From: JBKQHQ01 sp052148715
GTDB taxonomy: Bacteria; Pseudomonadota; Alphaproteobacteria; Rhizobiales; Xanthobacteraceae
DNA: 24,657 bases
Reading direction: 5' to 3'
Assembly (NCBI GenBank): GCA_052148715.1
Contig: JBKQHQ010000018.1
Location: 1 to 24,657 of the forward strand
In this document: positions 1 through 8,494 of the stretch, one piece after another
Layout: each line of letters begins with the position of its first letter
How positions within the stretch are numbered: position 1 is the first letter of the stretch
Notes under the pieces: generated by a model
Databases searched by the model: none
Seen by the model: only the letters and a program-made list of their open reading frames with translations
Told to the model about the DNA's origin: nothing
Program-made: the position numbers and the translations under genes

Positions 1-2068
1 TGCGCCCGTCGATAAGCACGTCGATGCGCGTCACATCGAGGCCCGAGGGCGAGCGCAGCTCGTAATTGATGGTGAGATCGTTGGCGGAGAACCGGGAGCC
101 GTCGCCGGGATTGATCATGCGGATCACCGGCGGCAGCTGCGCGATGATCGGCTTCGTATCCTCCCGGCGCCGCGCCGCGCTGTTCGCCTCCTCGATAGCC
201 TTCCCTTCGTCAAGAGTCTCCAAGACCTTTTGCACCACGTCGGGCCGGCTAAAGCGCTCGCGGAAGCGTGAGGCCGGGAAGAAGTCGGCCGCCTGATCCC
301 AGCCCCGGTTCAGGTGCCAGCCGATCAGGTCCTCGCCGCCAGGCGAGGCCATGTAGTAGCCGGACGGTGTCCAGGCCACCCAGCGCATGTCGTCTTTGTT
401 CACGAACAGGGCAATCAGCTCCTGCCCGTCGCTCACCCGATGCCACCGGATGGTCCCGTCGTCATAGGCGACAAGCAGGACACGACCGTCTCCCGTTATG
501 TTCACGCCCCATGCGACGCCCGGCATTTCTTTATTCCACTGCTCCCGCCCCTGGGGGTCGAAGGCGCGCAATCGAAAGTCCGCCCCGAGCACGAAGCGGC
601 CGCCGTCGGGGGTGATCGCCAGCGAGCGTGATTTTTCGAACTGTTCGAGCGTCAGCTCCTTGCCGCCCAGCTTGGGAGCCGTGCTGTCCTGCCAATCCGT
701 GACAGCGATGCCGGCGATCTTGGGTACCGCCAATCCGGGCGCAGTGGCGTCCTTGGCCAAGGTCGCACCCGCGAGATCGAAGAGAACCGGGCTGGCACTG
801 CCGACGCCGAGGCCGAACCGGACCTGGCGTCCGTCGCGGGACGCTTGAAACGCCCCCGCGAGCTTGAGGCGCATGTCAACGTTGACCCCCGACTTGCTCA
901 GCCGCGGCGTGCCGTCCCGATCGAGCAAGGCGAACAGCGGATCCCCGGCGCCGACCGCGATACCTGTGTTGCATGGTTGGATATCGAAGACGTTACTCAG
1001 AGCAACCGGATGCTCCTGCCGGGACCCCGCACCACCCCGATCCCAAAGGACGACGGGATATCTCAACACACCGTCGCTTCCCCGCGAGGTGTACGTACCT
1101 CCCGCAACAAGTTGCCGTCCGTCCGCGGACCAGGTGACCGTACCCAAATTAACATTGTTGGAGCTGGGCGTGTTTACCGTGAAGGCGAGGGTCAGATCTG
1201 AGGTCTCGTAGATCTCGACCGCAGCGCTCTCCCGGTGGCCTACCGCGAGCCGGTCGCCGGCAGGATCCACCGCCACGCTGCGGGGTCGCGGGCCGCCGCG
1301 GGTCTGCACCTTCTTGACCAGCCGGAAACGCGTATCATAAGCCCGAAGATAACCATCGTAGGCCACCGTGAAGAGCCGCCCGTCGGGTGCGAAGGCCGCG
1401 CCATAGCTGTCACTCGCGTAATCGCGATCGGCCGCGACCTCGCGCATCTGCTCGGTGTCGATCACCCGCAAACCCTTGTTGCCGAGCGTTGCCGCGAGGA
1501 AACGGCCATCAGCCGAGAACGCGAGGTGAAAAATGGCGCTCTCGAAGTCGCCGACGCGCGCCCGCAGCGCTCCGGTAGCGGCATCAAACAGGTAGACGCT
1601 CATGCGTTGCTGGTTCGGCCAGCGCGCATCATATCCGCCCGCGGCGACCAGCCTGCCGTCGGGCGAAACCGCGACCGCATAGATCTTGCCGTTATTGCCG
1701 GCACCGATCGGCGGGCGCAGGGTCTTGAGCAGTCGTCCGTCGGGCAGCGACCACAGCCGCACCGTCTTGTCGTCGGACCCGGTCGCCAGCAGCCGGCACT
1801 CGCGGTCCACCCCGATACGCTTGATCACGGCGGTGTGCATGCCGGTCTCGATGGACAGAATCGGGTCGGTCACGGGACAGGCTTTTATGGCGGTCTCCGT
1901 CGCCTGCGTGGGCGCTCCGTCGATCGCGCCCTTGTAGCAACCAGCCTCGGCGAGCCGCCGCTGCAGAGCCGTGATTTCCTCGCGGCCCATCGCCCCGAGG
2001 TCCCTGGCCGCGGCGCTTTCGGCCGTCAGCGCGAGAAGCGCGATGATCGCGATACTGCGCAAATTCAT
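1..2068 (-). CDS. Secreted WD40-repeat protein with PG-binding-like N-terminus (partial, C-terminus beyond left edge)
   Basis: The minus-strand frame stays open from an ATG at 2068 to the window edge (689 codons). A good Shine-Dalgarno (AGGTGGG) precedes the start. Residues 1-22 form a signal peptide. Residues about 28-60 (LQRRLAEAGCYKGAIDG) resemble a peptidoglycan_binding_1 repeat. From about residue 75 there are repeated WD40-like blades such as LLATGSDDKTVRLW and further 'SPDGR/SADGR' turns. Near the edge the protein reads PPVIRMINPGDGSRF and then VTRIDVLIDGR, a linker I associate with WD40 proteins that carry a C-terminal caspase (C14) domain. That domain would lie outside the window, so the caspase part is inference. 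The protein probably acts in the periplasm as a beta-propeller scaffold. The gap of about 200 bp from the oxidoreductase upstream suggests its own promoter. Confidence 0.85.
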   Translation of the reverse strand, partial: MNLRSIAIIALLALTAESAAARDLGAMGREEITALQRRLAEAGCYKGAIDGAPTQATETAIKACPVTDPILSIETGMHTAVIKRIGVDRECRLLATGSDDKTVRLWSLPDGRLLKTLRPPIGAGNNGKIYAVAVSPDGRLVAAGGYDARWPNQQRMSVYLFDAATGALRARVGDFESAIFHLAFSADGRFLAATLGNKGLRVIDTEQMREVAADRDYASDSYGAAFAPDGRLFTVAYDGYLRAYDTRFRLVKKVQTRGGPRPRSVAVDPAGDRLAVGHRESAAVEIYETSDLTLAFTVNTPSSNNVNLGTVTWSADGRQLVAGGTYTSRGSDGVLRYPVVLWDRGGAGSRQEHPVALSNVFDIQPCNTGIAVGAGDPLFALLDRDGTPRLSKSGVNVDMRLKLAGAFQASRDGRQVRFGLGVGSASPVLFDLAGATLAKDATAPGLAVPKIAGIAVTDWQDSTAPKLGGKELTLEQFEKSRSLAITPDGGRFVLGADFRLRAFDPQGREQWNKEMPGVAWGVNITGDGRVLLVAYDDGTIRWHRVSDGQELIALFVNKDDMRWVAWTPSGYYMASPGGEDLIGWHLNRGWDQAADFFPASRFRERFSRPDVVQKVLETLDEGKAIEEANSAARRREDTKPIIAQLPPVIRMINPGDGSRFSANDLTINYELRSPSGLDVTRIDVLIDGR

Positions 2069-2147
2069 GACCCACCTTTGTCTGCGCGATTGTCCGGTCA
2101 GTTGGCTCCGGCGCGCATGCCTCGGCCGCCGCTCGCACCAACACATA

Positions 2148-2160
2148 CCATCGATGATGG
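2148..2160. promoter_or_regulatory. Perfect 13-bp palindrome upstream of the WD40 gene
   Basis: CCATC-GAT-GATGG lies about 80 bp upstream of the WD40 gene start, in the 207-bp gap after the oxidoreductase gene. It could be an operator half-site pair. No regulator gene is nearby, and a 13-bp palindrome can also arise by chance. Confidence 0.2.
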
Positions 2161-2275
2161 TCGAAATATTGATGTAGGGGGAAGTTTTTTCGGCCGGAGA
2201 AGAACGGGAGCTGAACGGAGAGCGGTCCAAAAATTCTCTCGATGGAATAGGCAGGCGCGCCGCTGCGGCGGCCCG

Positions 2276-3295
2276 TCACGCTCGGCGGCTCATCTCGGGG
2301 ATCATTTCGCCAACGAGACGGATGATCCGCTCGCGCTCGGCCGGTTCGTGGGTATGCGGAATGATGGCGATCTCATCGACAAGGCCGGTGGAGGCCAATC
2401 GCTCGAGCTGCGAACGCGCCTCGGCAGGGGTGCCGGCGACGGCGAAGCGCTCGACCAGCTCATCGGACACGATGTCGCCATGCGCCGAGCCGGCGACCAT
2501 GTGCTCATAATATTGGTAGTGCTCGTAGATCTTGCGCACCACCTCCATCGTGGCCGGATCGAGATCGAATGGGAGCTTGCGTTTGAGGATGCGCGCGACA
2601 TGCGCCTTGACGGCGCTGCGGGCAACGCGCCCATCATCGTGGATCGAGCAGGGGGTCCAACAAACCACGCGAAAGTTTTCGGCCTTCAGATCGCGTCCCG
2701 CTTCGGCGGCGCCGGCCTCGAGCTGCACACGTGACGCGCGCAAAAACTGCGGATCGGTTCCGACGAGGACGATCACGCCATCGCCGATCTTGCCGGCGAG
2801 GCGATGGATCTTTGGGCTGCTGACGGCCAAATACACTGGAATCCTTGTTTCCGGCTCGGCGTAGGTCAATCGCACCTGGGCGTTCGTGTCCGGATAGGTT
2901 ACCGCTTGCCCGCCGATCAGGCCGCGCAGGACGCCGACCGATTGCTCGAGCTTGGCCAGGGTGGAGGGTTTCTTGCCGATGGTTTCCAGCGAGCTGTCGC
3001 CGGCACCTATGCCGAGCCGAAGCCGGTTCCCCGTCGCTTCGCGCAGCGTGGCCCAGGCGGCCGCGATCACACCGAGATCGCGGGTGATCGGATTCGTCAC
3101 GCCCGTTGCGAGGGTGATCCGCGTCGTGGCCATGGCGGCCGCGCCGAGGATGACATAGGCCTCCCGCCAGATCATCTGCGAGTCGCCGATGTAGGCACAG
3201 GAATAACCAAGATCCTCGGCGAGCTTGACGAGCGTCACCATCCGTTTGAACGGCTCGGTCGGAAAGAGGCCGACGCCGAACGTCACGCTGTGCAT
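2276..3295 (-). CDS. LLM-class (luciferase-like) flavin-dependent oxidoreductase
   Basis: 339 residues, the normal length for a bacterial luciferase-like (FMN or F420) oxidoreductase. The N-terminal FGVGLFPTEPF strand, the AEDLGYSCAYIGDSQ segment, the TLATGVTNP segment and the LRLGIGAGDSS motif are typical of the TIM-barrel fold. The family couples reduced flavin to oxygen insertion or transfers hydride. The start at 3295 has an AAGGA Shine-Dalgarno. It is the last gene of the ABC-enamidase operon, 33 bp after the enamidase stop, so it probably acts on the same imported substrate or on its product. The exact reaction cannot be read from the sequence; F420 versus FMN use is also open. Confidence 0.88.
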   Translation of the reverse strand: MHSVTFGVGLFPTEPFKRMVTLVKLAEDLGYSCAYIGDSQMIWREAYVILGAAAMATTRITLATGVTNPITRDLGVIAAAWATLREATGNRLRLGIGAGDSSLETIGKKPSTLAKLEQSVGVLRGLIGGQAVTYPDTNAQVRLTYAEPETRIPVYLAVSSPKIHRLAGKIGDGVIVLVGTDPQFLRASRVQLEAGAAEAGRDLKAENFRVVCWTPCSIHDDGRVARSAVKAHVARILKRKLPFDLDPATMEVVRKIYEHYQYYEHMVAGSAHGDIVSDELVERFAVAGTPAEARSQLERLASTGLVDEIAIIPHTHEPAERERIIRLVGEMIPEMSRRA

Positions 3296-3328
3296 TGTTT
3301 CATTCCTTCTTGTCGGAAGCGCATGTGT

Positions 3329-4528
3329 TCAGTCACCCCGCGCCTCGAAGCGACCGGTATTGCAGCAGCAGAAGAAGGCTCGCTTGGCGGGCGGAGGCGT
3401 TTGCCTGCTGCGATCGGCAACGACCGGTTGGCCGTCGATCAGCACGTGCGAGATGCCCGGTAGGTCGCCGTGCGCGATCGCGTCTTGGAGCGTCGTTCCC
3501 GCCGAACCCGTGATTGGTCCGCAAACGACGATGTCGGCAACCCGTCCCACCGCAAGAATGCCGACATCGAGCCCGTGCGCGCGCGCCGTGTTGCCGGTCG
3601 CGACCGCCACGGCCTCGCCGGGTAACAGGCCGCACATGGAGGCAAGAAACAGGATGTTGCGCAGCATGCCGCGCGGGATGACCCCGGTGCCCCCCGGGGT
3701 GTCGGTGCCGAGCGTAAGCCGCGCGAGTTGTCCCTTTTCGGCGAGGCGGGCGACGAGACGCGCGGTCGAGCGGTAATTTCCGGACGAGCACACCTCGAGG
3801 GCAAAGGTTGTCCGATCGACCACCGCGTCGATATCGTCGTCGCTCATCGGGATCGGGCCGCCGCTGACGTGGGCGGCAATGTCCGGCTGCAGCCATGCCA
3901 GCACGTCGTAGCCGCAGACGACGCTCGCGCCCGAGCGCGACACTCCGCCGGTATGGACCTTGACGCGCATCCCGCGGGCGCGGCTCCACGCCACGTAGTT
4001 GCGCGCCTCCGCGGTGTCGGCGCTGAACGGATAGAAGAGGAATTTTGCCCATTTGACTCCGGCATCGGCGAGGCGGTCGAAGTGCGCTTCCGTCATCTTC
4101 GGCACCAGCAGCACGGTTCCGGCGTGGACCTTGACGCCGCTCCAGCGAACGCGGCCGGTGGTGGCGGCGGTCACGACGGCAAGCGAGGTCACGAGTTCGG
4201 GCGTCAGATTCTCATAGTCTATGCCCGGGATATGCAATTCGCCGGCGGACACCATGGTCGTCGTGCCGCCGTGAAGATAGTTGCCGATCCAGCCGATGGC
4301 GTCCTGCGCCGGGGTCCATTCGCCGAACACCGGATGCACGTGACCGTCGACCAGGCCCGGCAGCACCGCCCCGCCCGCGGCATCGAGCACGGCATCGGCC
4401 TGCTCGTTCGACGGGTCGAGGGCGGCAATCATTCCGTCCTCGATCAGCAGCGACCTGATCGGCGCTGTCGGGCGGGCGAGGTCCCCGGTGAAGAGCTCGC
4501 CGATATTCTTGATGAGCATCGTCGTCAT
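3329..4528 (-). CDS. Enamidase-like amidohydrolase
   Basis: 399 residues. The start at 4528 (MTTMLIKN) overlaps the permease stop as ATGA, so I prefer it to a longer upstream frame. It has the amidohydrolase layout: the metal-binding GHVHP (His63, His65), VKVHTGG (His192), AAHVSGGPIPMSDDDID (His220) and LGTDTPGGTG (Asp276). Both the overall pattern and the end (GDLPGISHVLIDGQPVV, then TPPPAKRA) match, from memory, enamidase of nicotinate fermentation in Eubacterium barkeri. That enzyme hydrolyses 6-oxo-1,4,5,6-tetrahydronicotinate to 2-formylglutarate and ammonia. No other genes of that pathway are in the window, so the true substrate may be a related cyclic enamide or lactam. The C-terminus has an unusual extension with three consecutive Cys (387-389). 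The enzyme is cytoplasmic, translationally coupled to the transporter. Confidence 0.82.
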   Translation of the reverse strand: MTTMLIKNIGELFTGDLARPTAPIRSLLIEDGMIAALDPSNEQADAVLDAAGGAVLPGLVDGHVHPVFGEWTPAQDAIGWIGNYLHGGTTTMVSAGELHIPGIDYENLTPELVTSLAVVTAATTGRVRWSGVKVHAGTVLLVPKMTEAHFDRLADAGVKWAKFLFYPFSADTAEARNYVAWSRARGMRVKVHTGGVSRSGASVVCGYDVLAWLQPDIAAHVSGGPIPMSDDDIDAVVDRTTFALEVCSSGNYRSTARLVARLAEKGQLARLTLGTDTPGGTGVIPRGMLRNILFLASMCGLLPGEAVAVATGNTARAHGLDVGILAVGRVADIVVCGPITGSAGTTLQDAIAHGDLPGISHVLIDGQPVVADRSRQTPPPAKRAFFCCCNTGRFEARGD

Positions 4529-5304
4529 ACGGCCACCTGCGGACGCCATTTCAGGACACGATCTTCCAGTAGCTTGGCCACCGACGTCAGCAGGACCGCA
4601 ATGGCCCCGACCAGGACGAGCGCGGAATAGACCCGATCGGTCTGCAGCAGACCTTCCGCGGTGATGAGCTGGTAGCCAAGCCCGCCGGTTGCGCCAACGA
4701 ACTCGCCAATAATAGCTCCGATGAGCGCATAGGAGACGCTCAAGCGGAACGCCGCGAAGATCCAGGAGAAAACCGACGGAAAGATCACGATGCGCACGAG
4801 CTGCGCCGGCCGTGCCCGCATCACGCGGATGGCATTGACGACGTCCTGGTCCACCGTCTTCACGCCGAGATAGGTGTTGTAGAACACCAGGAAGAAGACG
4901 AGCGACCAGGCGAGAAGGATCTTGGAGGCGATGCCGATGCCGAGCCAGAGCACCGCCAACGGCGCGATCGCCGGGCGAGGCATGGCGTTGAGCGCGGCCA
5001 TGAACGGTTCGCCGACCTGCTCCAACGGTTTCCACATGCCGAAGGCCATGCCGACCGCGACGCCCGTCACCATCCCGACGGCGAGCCCCGCGAATGCCTC
5101 GAAAACCGTCACGCCGACGTCCCGCAGCAACAAGCCGTCGGCAAAGCCGTTCTTCAGGTCGGCCACGACCCGGCTGGGACTGGAGATGAAGAACGGATCG
5201 ACGAGCCGCACGCCCGCGATCAGGTCGCCGGCGCAGAATTGCCAGAACAACAGGCCGCCGACCAGCACGAGAAGCCGATAGGCGTAGACTTTCGAGCGGC
5301 TCAT
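4525..5304 (-). CDS. ABC transporter permease (SsuC/TauC type)
   Basis: 259 residues with about six hydrophobic segments, the length and layout of BPD_transp_1 permeases of the nitrate/sulfonate/taurine class. The cytoplasmic loop NAIRVMRARPAQLVRIVIFPS is at the position of the EAA loop that contacts the ATPase. The start at 5304 overlaps the ATPase stop (ATGA), and the stop overlaps the enamidase start (ATGA), so translation is probably coupled on both sides. It would form the membrane channel of the importer served by the binding protein at 6107-7120. Substrate is not known; the neighbouring enamidase suggests a small cyclic amide or heteroaromatic acid. Confidence 0.92.
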   Translation of the reverse strand: MSRSKVYAYRLLVLVGGLLFWQFCAGDLIAGVRLVDPFFISSPSRVVADLKNGFADGLLLRDVGVTVFEAFAGLAVGMVTGVAVGMAFGMWKPLEQVGEPFMAALNAMPRPAIAPLAVLWLGIGIASKILLAWSLVFFLVFYNTYLGVKTVDQDVVNAIRVMRARPAQLVRIVIFPSVFSWIFAAFRLSVSYALIGAIIGEFVGATGGLGYQLITAEGLLQTDRVYSALVLVGAIAVLLTSVAKLLEDRVLKWRPQVAV

Positions 5305-6110
5305 TGGGCGTTTCTTTTGATCGGATCGGATTCCGCCATCAGCTGTTGCCAGAGCTTTTGGAAGAGATGCAGGAAGTCATCCGTGCCGCGCAAGTGCGCG
5401 GCCGAGCGGGGCTCGGGCAAATCGACGGGATAAACGTCGAGTATGCGGCCGGGGCTGCTCGACATGACCGCGACACGGCGGCCGAGCACCAGAGCCTCCG
5501 ACAAGTCGTGGGTGATGAGCAGCACCGTCAGCCGAGTCTTGTCGTTGATCCGCAGCAACTCGTCCTGGAGCGCGGTTCGGTTGAACGCGTCGAGCGCCGC
5601 GAACGGCTCGTCCATCAGGATGACGTCGGGCCCATAGGCGAGTGTCCGCGCCAACGATACGCGCTGGCGCATGCCGCCGGAAAGCTCGTGCGGATAGAGG
5701 TTGCGGAACTTGGCGAGTCCGACGAGCTCGATCAGTGCGCCGATCTTCTCCCGCCGCTCGGCCTTGCCGACGCCGCGCAGCTCCGGCCCCACCTCGACAT
5801 TGCCGAGCACGGTCCGCCAGGGCAGCAGCGCGTCCTTCTGCGGCATGTAGCCAAGTCGGACGTTATTTGCCACCGTCAGCGAGCCCGAGAGCCCGGCCCC
5901 GGGCGGAAGCAGCCCGCACACGCTGTTGAGGAACGTCGTCTTGCCGCAGCCGCTCGGCCCCACCATCACGACGATGTCACCGGCCTGGATGCTCAGCGTC
6001 ACGCCTTTCAAGGCGAGGAAGCGGTTCGCTCCCAACGTCACCGAGAAGTCTCGCGCCTCGATCAGGGTTGCTCCCACGGCTTTCGGCGCTGGCGCGTTCG
6101 CTTCCGTCAC
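5301..6110 (-). CDS. ABC transporter ATP-binding protein (SsuB/TauB type)
   Basis: 269 residues from a GTG start at 6110 that overlaps the binding-protein stop as GTGA. A longer reading frame extends upstream but would lie inside the binding-protein gene, so I reject it. All ABC motifs are present: Walker A GPSGCGKT (51-58), Q-loop Gln91, signature LSGGM (143-147), Walker B VILMDEP (163-169), D-loop and switch His201. The C-terminal part is as in nitrate/sulfonate/taurine importers. It energises the importer at the inner face of the membrane. It overlaps the permease by four bases. Confidence 0.95.
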   Translation of the reverse strand: MTEANAPAPKAVGATLIEARDFSVTLGANRFLALKGVTLSIQAGDIVVMVGPSGCGKTTFLNSVCGLLPPGAGLSGSLTVANNVRLGYMPQKDALLPWRTVLGNVEVGPELRGVGKAERREKIGALIELVGLAKFRNLYPHELSGGMRQRVSLARTLAYGPDVILMDEPFAALDAFNRTALQDELLRINDKTRLTVLLITHDLSEALVLGRRVAVMSSSPGRILDVYPVDLPEPRSAAHLRGTDDFLHLFQKLWQQLMAESDPIKRNAQ

Positions 6111-7120
6111 TGCCCCGCGCCGAAGCTGTTGTCGACGGCGCGCGCGAACGGCTGCGCCTCCTTGAACAAGCCGCTGTCGATCATGCGGTTCATGGTCGCT
6201 GTGAACACCTGCTCGTCGACCGTGGCCGTCCGCGGTACCCCGGGGACGATGCGCTCGAGGGACCTGCGCAAGATCTCCACGTCGGCTTGGCCGACGATGG
6301 GGGCGACGGCTTGCGCGACCTCTTCGAGCGAGACCGCGTGGATCCACGCATAGGCCTCGTTCTGGGCCGCGAAGAACCGGCGCAGGACGTCAGGCTTGCC
6401 GGCGACGAAGTCTTCCTTGGCCGCGATCACTTCGACCAGGCTCTGGGGCGAATCTATGAACTGCTGGTGCTGCGTAGGGTTCTGCAGGTCGATCACCGAA
6501 TAACCGACCCCCTCGCTCAGCGCCATCGTCGTGCCCGGGTCCCAAAGCGTGACCGCGTCGACGCTGCCGGACTTGAGCGCGGATATGAGCGGCATCATGC
6601 CGCCGAGCGGCACGATCTTGATGTCGCGCGCGGCATCGAGCGAGCCGGCGCGGGCCAGCAGATTGGCGAAGGCCCAGCTTCCCGAACCCGGCGTCGTGAT
6701 CCCGAGGGTGCGACCCTTCAGGTCGGCCGGCTTGGTGATCGTTCCCTTGAGATCGCTGCGTCCGATCAGCGAGTAGATCTCCATCACATGCGAGGCGCCG
6801 ATGATCTTCACCGGGCGGCCCTGGAACTGCGCCTGCAGGGCGCTCACCGCGGCGAAGTACCCGATGTCGACATCACCGCTGAGCAGCGTGGCAAGGACCT
6901 TCGCACCACCCGGCATGACCACGCGCTCGATCTCGATGCCGTGCTTCTGAAAGAAGCCTTTCTGGATTGCGACATAGGCGCCAAGATGCGCGAACGAAAC
7001 GGTGTCGCCGATCCGCACCTTGGTCAGCGGTTGCGCGACCGCCAGAGTCGGTGGTCCCCACGGAAGGCAGCAAGCCAGGAGCAAGACGCACAACAACCTA
7101 CGGCATTCTTGGGGTTTCAT
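6107..7120 (-). CDS. Periplasmic substrate-binding protein of NMT1/SsuA type
   Basis: 337 residues with a Sec signal peptide (cleavage probably after LAVAQ, about residue 30). The mature part begins with the strand VRIGDTVSFAHLGAYVAIQKGFFQKHGIEIE, which is characteristic of NMT1/THI5-like and SsuA/TauA binding proteins. It continues with DVDIGYFAAVSALQ and LKGRTLGITTPGSGSWAF. This family binds small aromatic, sulfonated or pyrimidine-like compounds. It is the first gene of the operon, so transcription should start in the 7121-7280 region. The Shine-Dalgarno is weak (AGAGAG). The cargo is unknown. Confidence 0.92.
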   Translation of the reverse strand: MKPQECRRLLCVLLLACCLPWGPPTLAVAQPLTKVRIGDTVSFAHLGAYVAIQKGFFQKHGIEIERVVMPGGAKVLATLLSGDVDIGYFAAVSALQAQFQGRPVKIIGASHVMEIYSLIGRSDLKGTITKPADLKGRTLGITTPGSGSWAFANLLARAGSLDAARDIKIVPLGGMMPLISALKSGSVDAVTLWDPGTTMALSEGVGYSVIDLQNPTQHQQFIDSPQSLVEVIAAKEDFVAGKPDVLRRFFAAQNEAYAWIHAVSLEEVAQAVAPIVGQADVEILRRSLERIVPGVPRTATVDEQVFTATMNRMIDSGLFKEAQPFARAVDNSFGAGQ

Positions 7121-7277
7121 CGAGCTCTCTGTGGTTGGGCGGTCGTGTGCAACGCGCGGTATCGGCGCTCGATGCTTTCATGCTGAAGGACGACGTACCG
7201 AAAAGCCCGCTCGCCAAGCCTTCGCACCTGAATTGGACCCGGTTGGGAGAAGAATACGCACCCATAGTGTTTGCACG

Positions 7278-7377
7278 GTGGGTTCGTTTCGGCAACTCGC
7301 AATTCTCGCGTGTTGCATGCGGATCTGCCACTGAGAGCCGTCATCGGCTCTCCGCCCCCGCCTTTAAATACAGGAGA
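7278..7377. repeat. 125-bp-period tandem repeat, copy A
   Basis: This is the first of two diverged copies. It begins GTGGGTTCGTTTCGG, contains CAATTCTCGCGTGTT and ends AAATACAGGAGA. It includes a perfect hairpin, GAGAGCCG (7333-7340), TCAT loop, CGGCTCTC (7345-7352). The second copy starts 125 bp later. The pair lies in the non-coding stretch upstream of the ABC-enamidase operon. Minus-strand reading frames crossing it are probably not genes. Confidence 0.85.
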
Positions 7378-7402
7378 GTGGCGCCGGTTCGCCGATGGCG
7401 CC

Positions 7403-7503
7403 GTGGGTTCGTTTCGGTAACTCACAATTCTCGCGTGTTTCGGGCTGATTTGCGACTGAGGGCCGTCATCAGCTCGGCACCCCTTGCATTAAAATACAGG
7501 AGA
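7403..7503. repeat. 125-bp-period tandem repeat, copy B
   Basis: This is the second diverged copy: GTGGGTTCG at 7403 and AAATACAGGAGA at 7492-7503. The 8-bp hairpin of copy A is not kept. Instead GCTGAT (7444-7449) can pair with ATCAGC (7468-7473). The best conserved parts are the two ends, which suggests that these carry whatever function the unit has. Confidence 0.85.
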
Positions 7504-8066
7504 ATAACAGGGGCTCCGGTTTTGCTGCCGTCCATGGCCGTAACTTGTTCCCGGTGAAGCAACCTCTGCGCCACGAGGCGAGCCCGTGCGACGCGCCCGG
7601 CCCGTCACAGCTCTCGCGCGCTCGCGGGACGCCTAACAAATCGCCCTGGCGTAGCGGGTTGACACTCGTACCATCGGCAGCGCGCATCGAAGAATCACAT
7701 CCTGCCACGCTACCGACCTTGTGTCAACACCGTTTCTGTAAATAGCGTTCCTTCAATGCCCGCTTTGCATCCGCTTGCTTAGCGTCAACCGCGAACTAGC
7801 GACCGGCGTCGATCCTAAACCTAGGTATGTGTTCTCTCAAACCGATGTGGGGTTCGGTTCAACCTCGGTAGAATGGATCGGTTCGTCCGCGTGATTACCT
7901 TGCAACCAGGCGGTAGGGCGCCGTCACGAAAGTTTCGCACGAAGAAGCGCGGGCGCCAGGACCAACTGGGCGCATGCGCCGTTAATGACGGGCGGTCGCC
8001 AAGCAAGGGATAAGGAGTCATGAGCTTAGGAGCCTTTGCGCGCGGGTACGCATCGAAACCTACAAG
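7504..8066. other. Long stretch with no convincing gene
   Basis: I see no reading frame with convincing composition or a recognisable product here. There is a short ORF at 8020-8142 (40 codons) preceded by AAGGAG, but the spacing to its ATG is only two bases. An inverted AACCGA/TCGGTT pair occurs near 7840-7860. The stretch may hold promoters or an RNA gene, which cannot be decided by eye. Confidence 0.5.
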
Positions 8067-8255
8067 GTGGCGGGCTCGGGTCCCCGGGAGGTCGGTGCTG
8101 ACCCTTGGACGTTATTTTGTGTCGAGTGTGCGCGGAAGATGAGAATCACGACGGCGGCACCGGCCCTGGAGGGGAGGGAAACACGCACTTACCGGTGCGC
8201 TTGCGGTCACAGCGAATGGATCAGCGTGGCCCTCGGCGGCGGCTTCCGAACATGA
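8067..8255 (+). CDS. Small zinc-ribbon-like protein, unknown function
   Basis: 62 residues from a GTG at 8067. The protein has a FCVECARKM segment (C-x2-C) and a YRCACGHSEW segment (C-x-C-x-H), the spacing expected of a small zinc-binding fold. Composition outside the motif is unremarkable. No strong Shine-Dalgarno precedes the GTG, so the true start could differ, but a start at the internal Met (about residue 25) would lose the first CxxC. It lies 239 bp before the HdeD-like gene on the same strand. Function unknown. Confidence 0.55.
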   Translation: MAGSGPREVGADPWTLFCVECARKMRITTAAPALEGRETRTYRCACGHSEWISVALGGGFRT

Positions 8256-8494
8256 GCTTCCCCGATGGATCCGTCGCAGCAACGTGGCGGAATCACCACG
8301 GCAAACAGCGGAGTTTATCGTGAGCCACACCATCCGCGTCGCTTCTGGCGACCGTTGCCGACAAGGCGGTGTCTGAATTCGACTCCGCGCTGCGGTAGGC
8401 GGTTCTTCGCCCAAAGAAGATTCTGCGACGGAGCGCCCGGACTCCGACTTCCGGGCAACCGGGTCAACCCAAGCAAACCGACAGGAGAACCCCA

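Noticed and set aside
1235..2734. Plus-strand open frame of 499 codons
   Set aside because: It runs opposite the WD40 gene and the oxidoreductase, which have clear motifs and ribosome sites. Its product is low-complexity Arg/Ala/Gly-rich, as expected of an antisense GC-rich frame.
4529..5035. N-terminal extension of the enamidase frame
   Set aside because: It lies wholly inside the permease gene in another frame and is Arg/Gly-rich. The ATGA overlap at 4528 is the natural start.
6111..6347. N-terminal extension of the ABC ATPase frame
   Set aside because: It lies inside the binding-protein gene; GTG at 6110 overlaps the stop as GTGA.
7117..7425. Minus-strand 102-codon frame across the tandem repeat
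   Set aside because: It crosses repeat copy A and the start of copy B and the operon leader, has no ribosome site, and its product has no domain; it is more likely repeat-derived.
8020..8142. 40-codon plus-strand ORF after AAGGAG
   Set aside because: The spacing to ATG is too short, the product is Arg-rich without a motif, and it overlaps the better zinc-ribbon frame.
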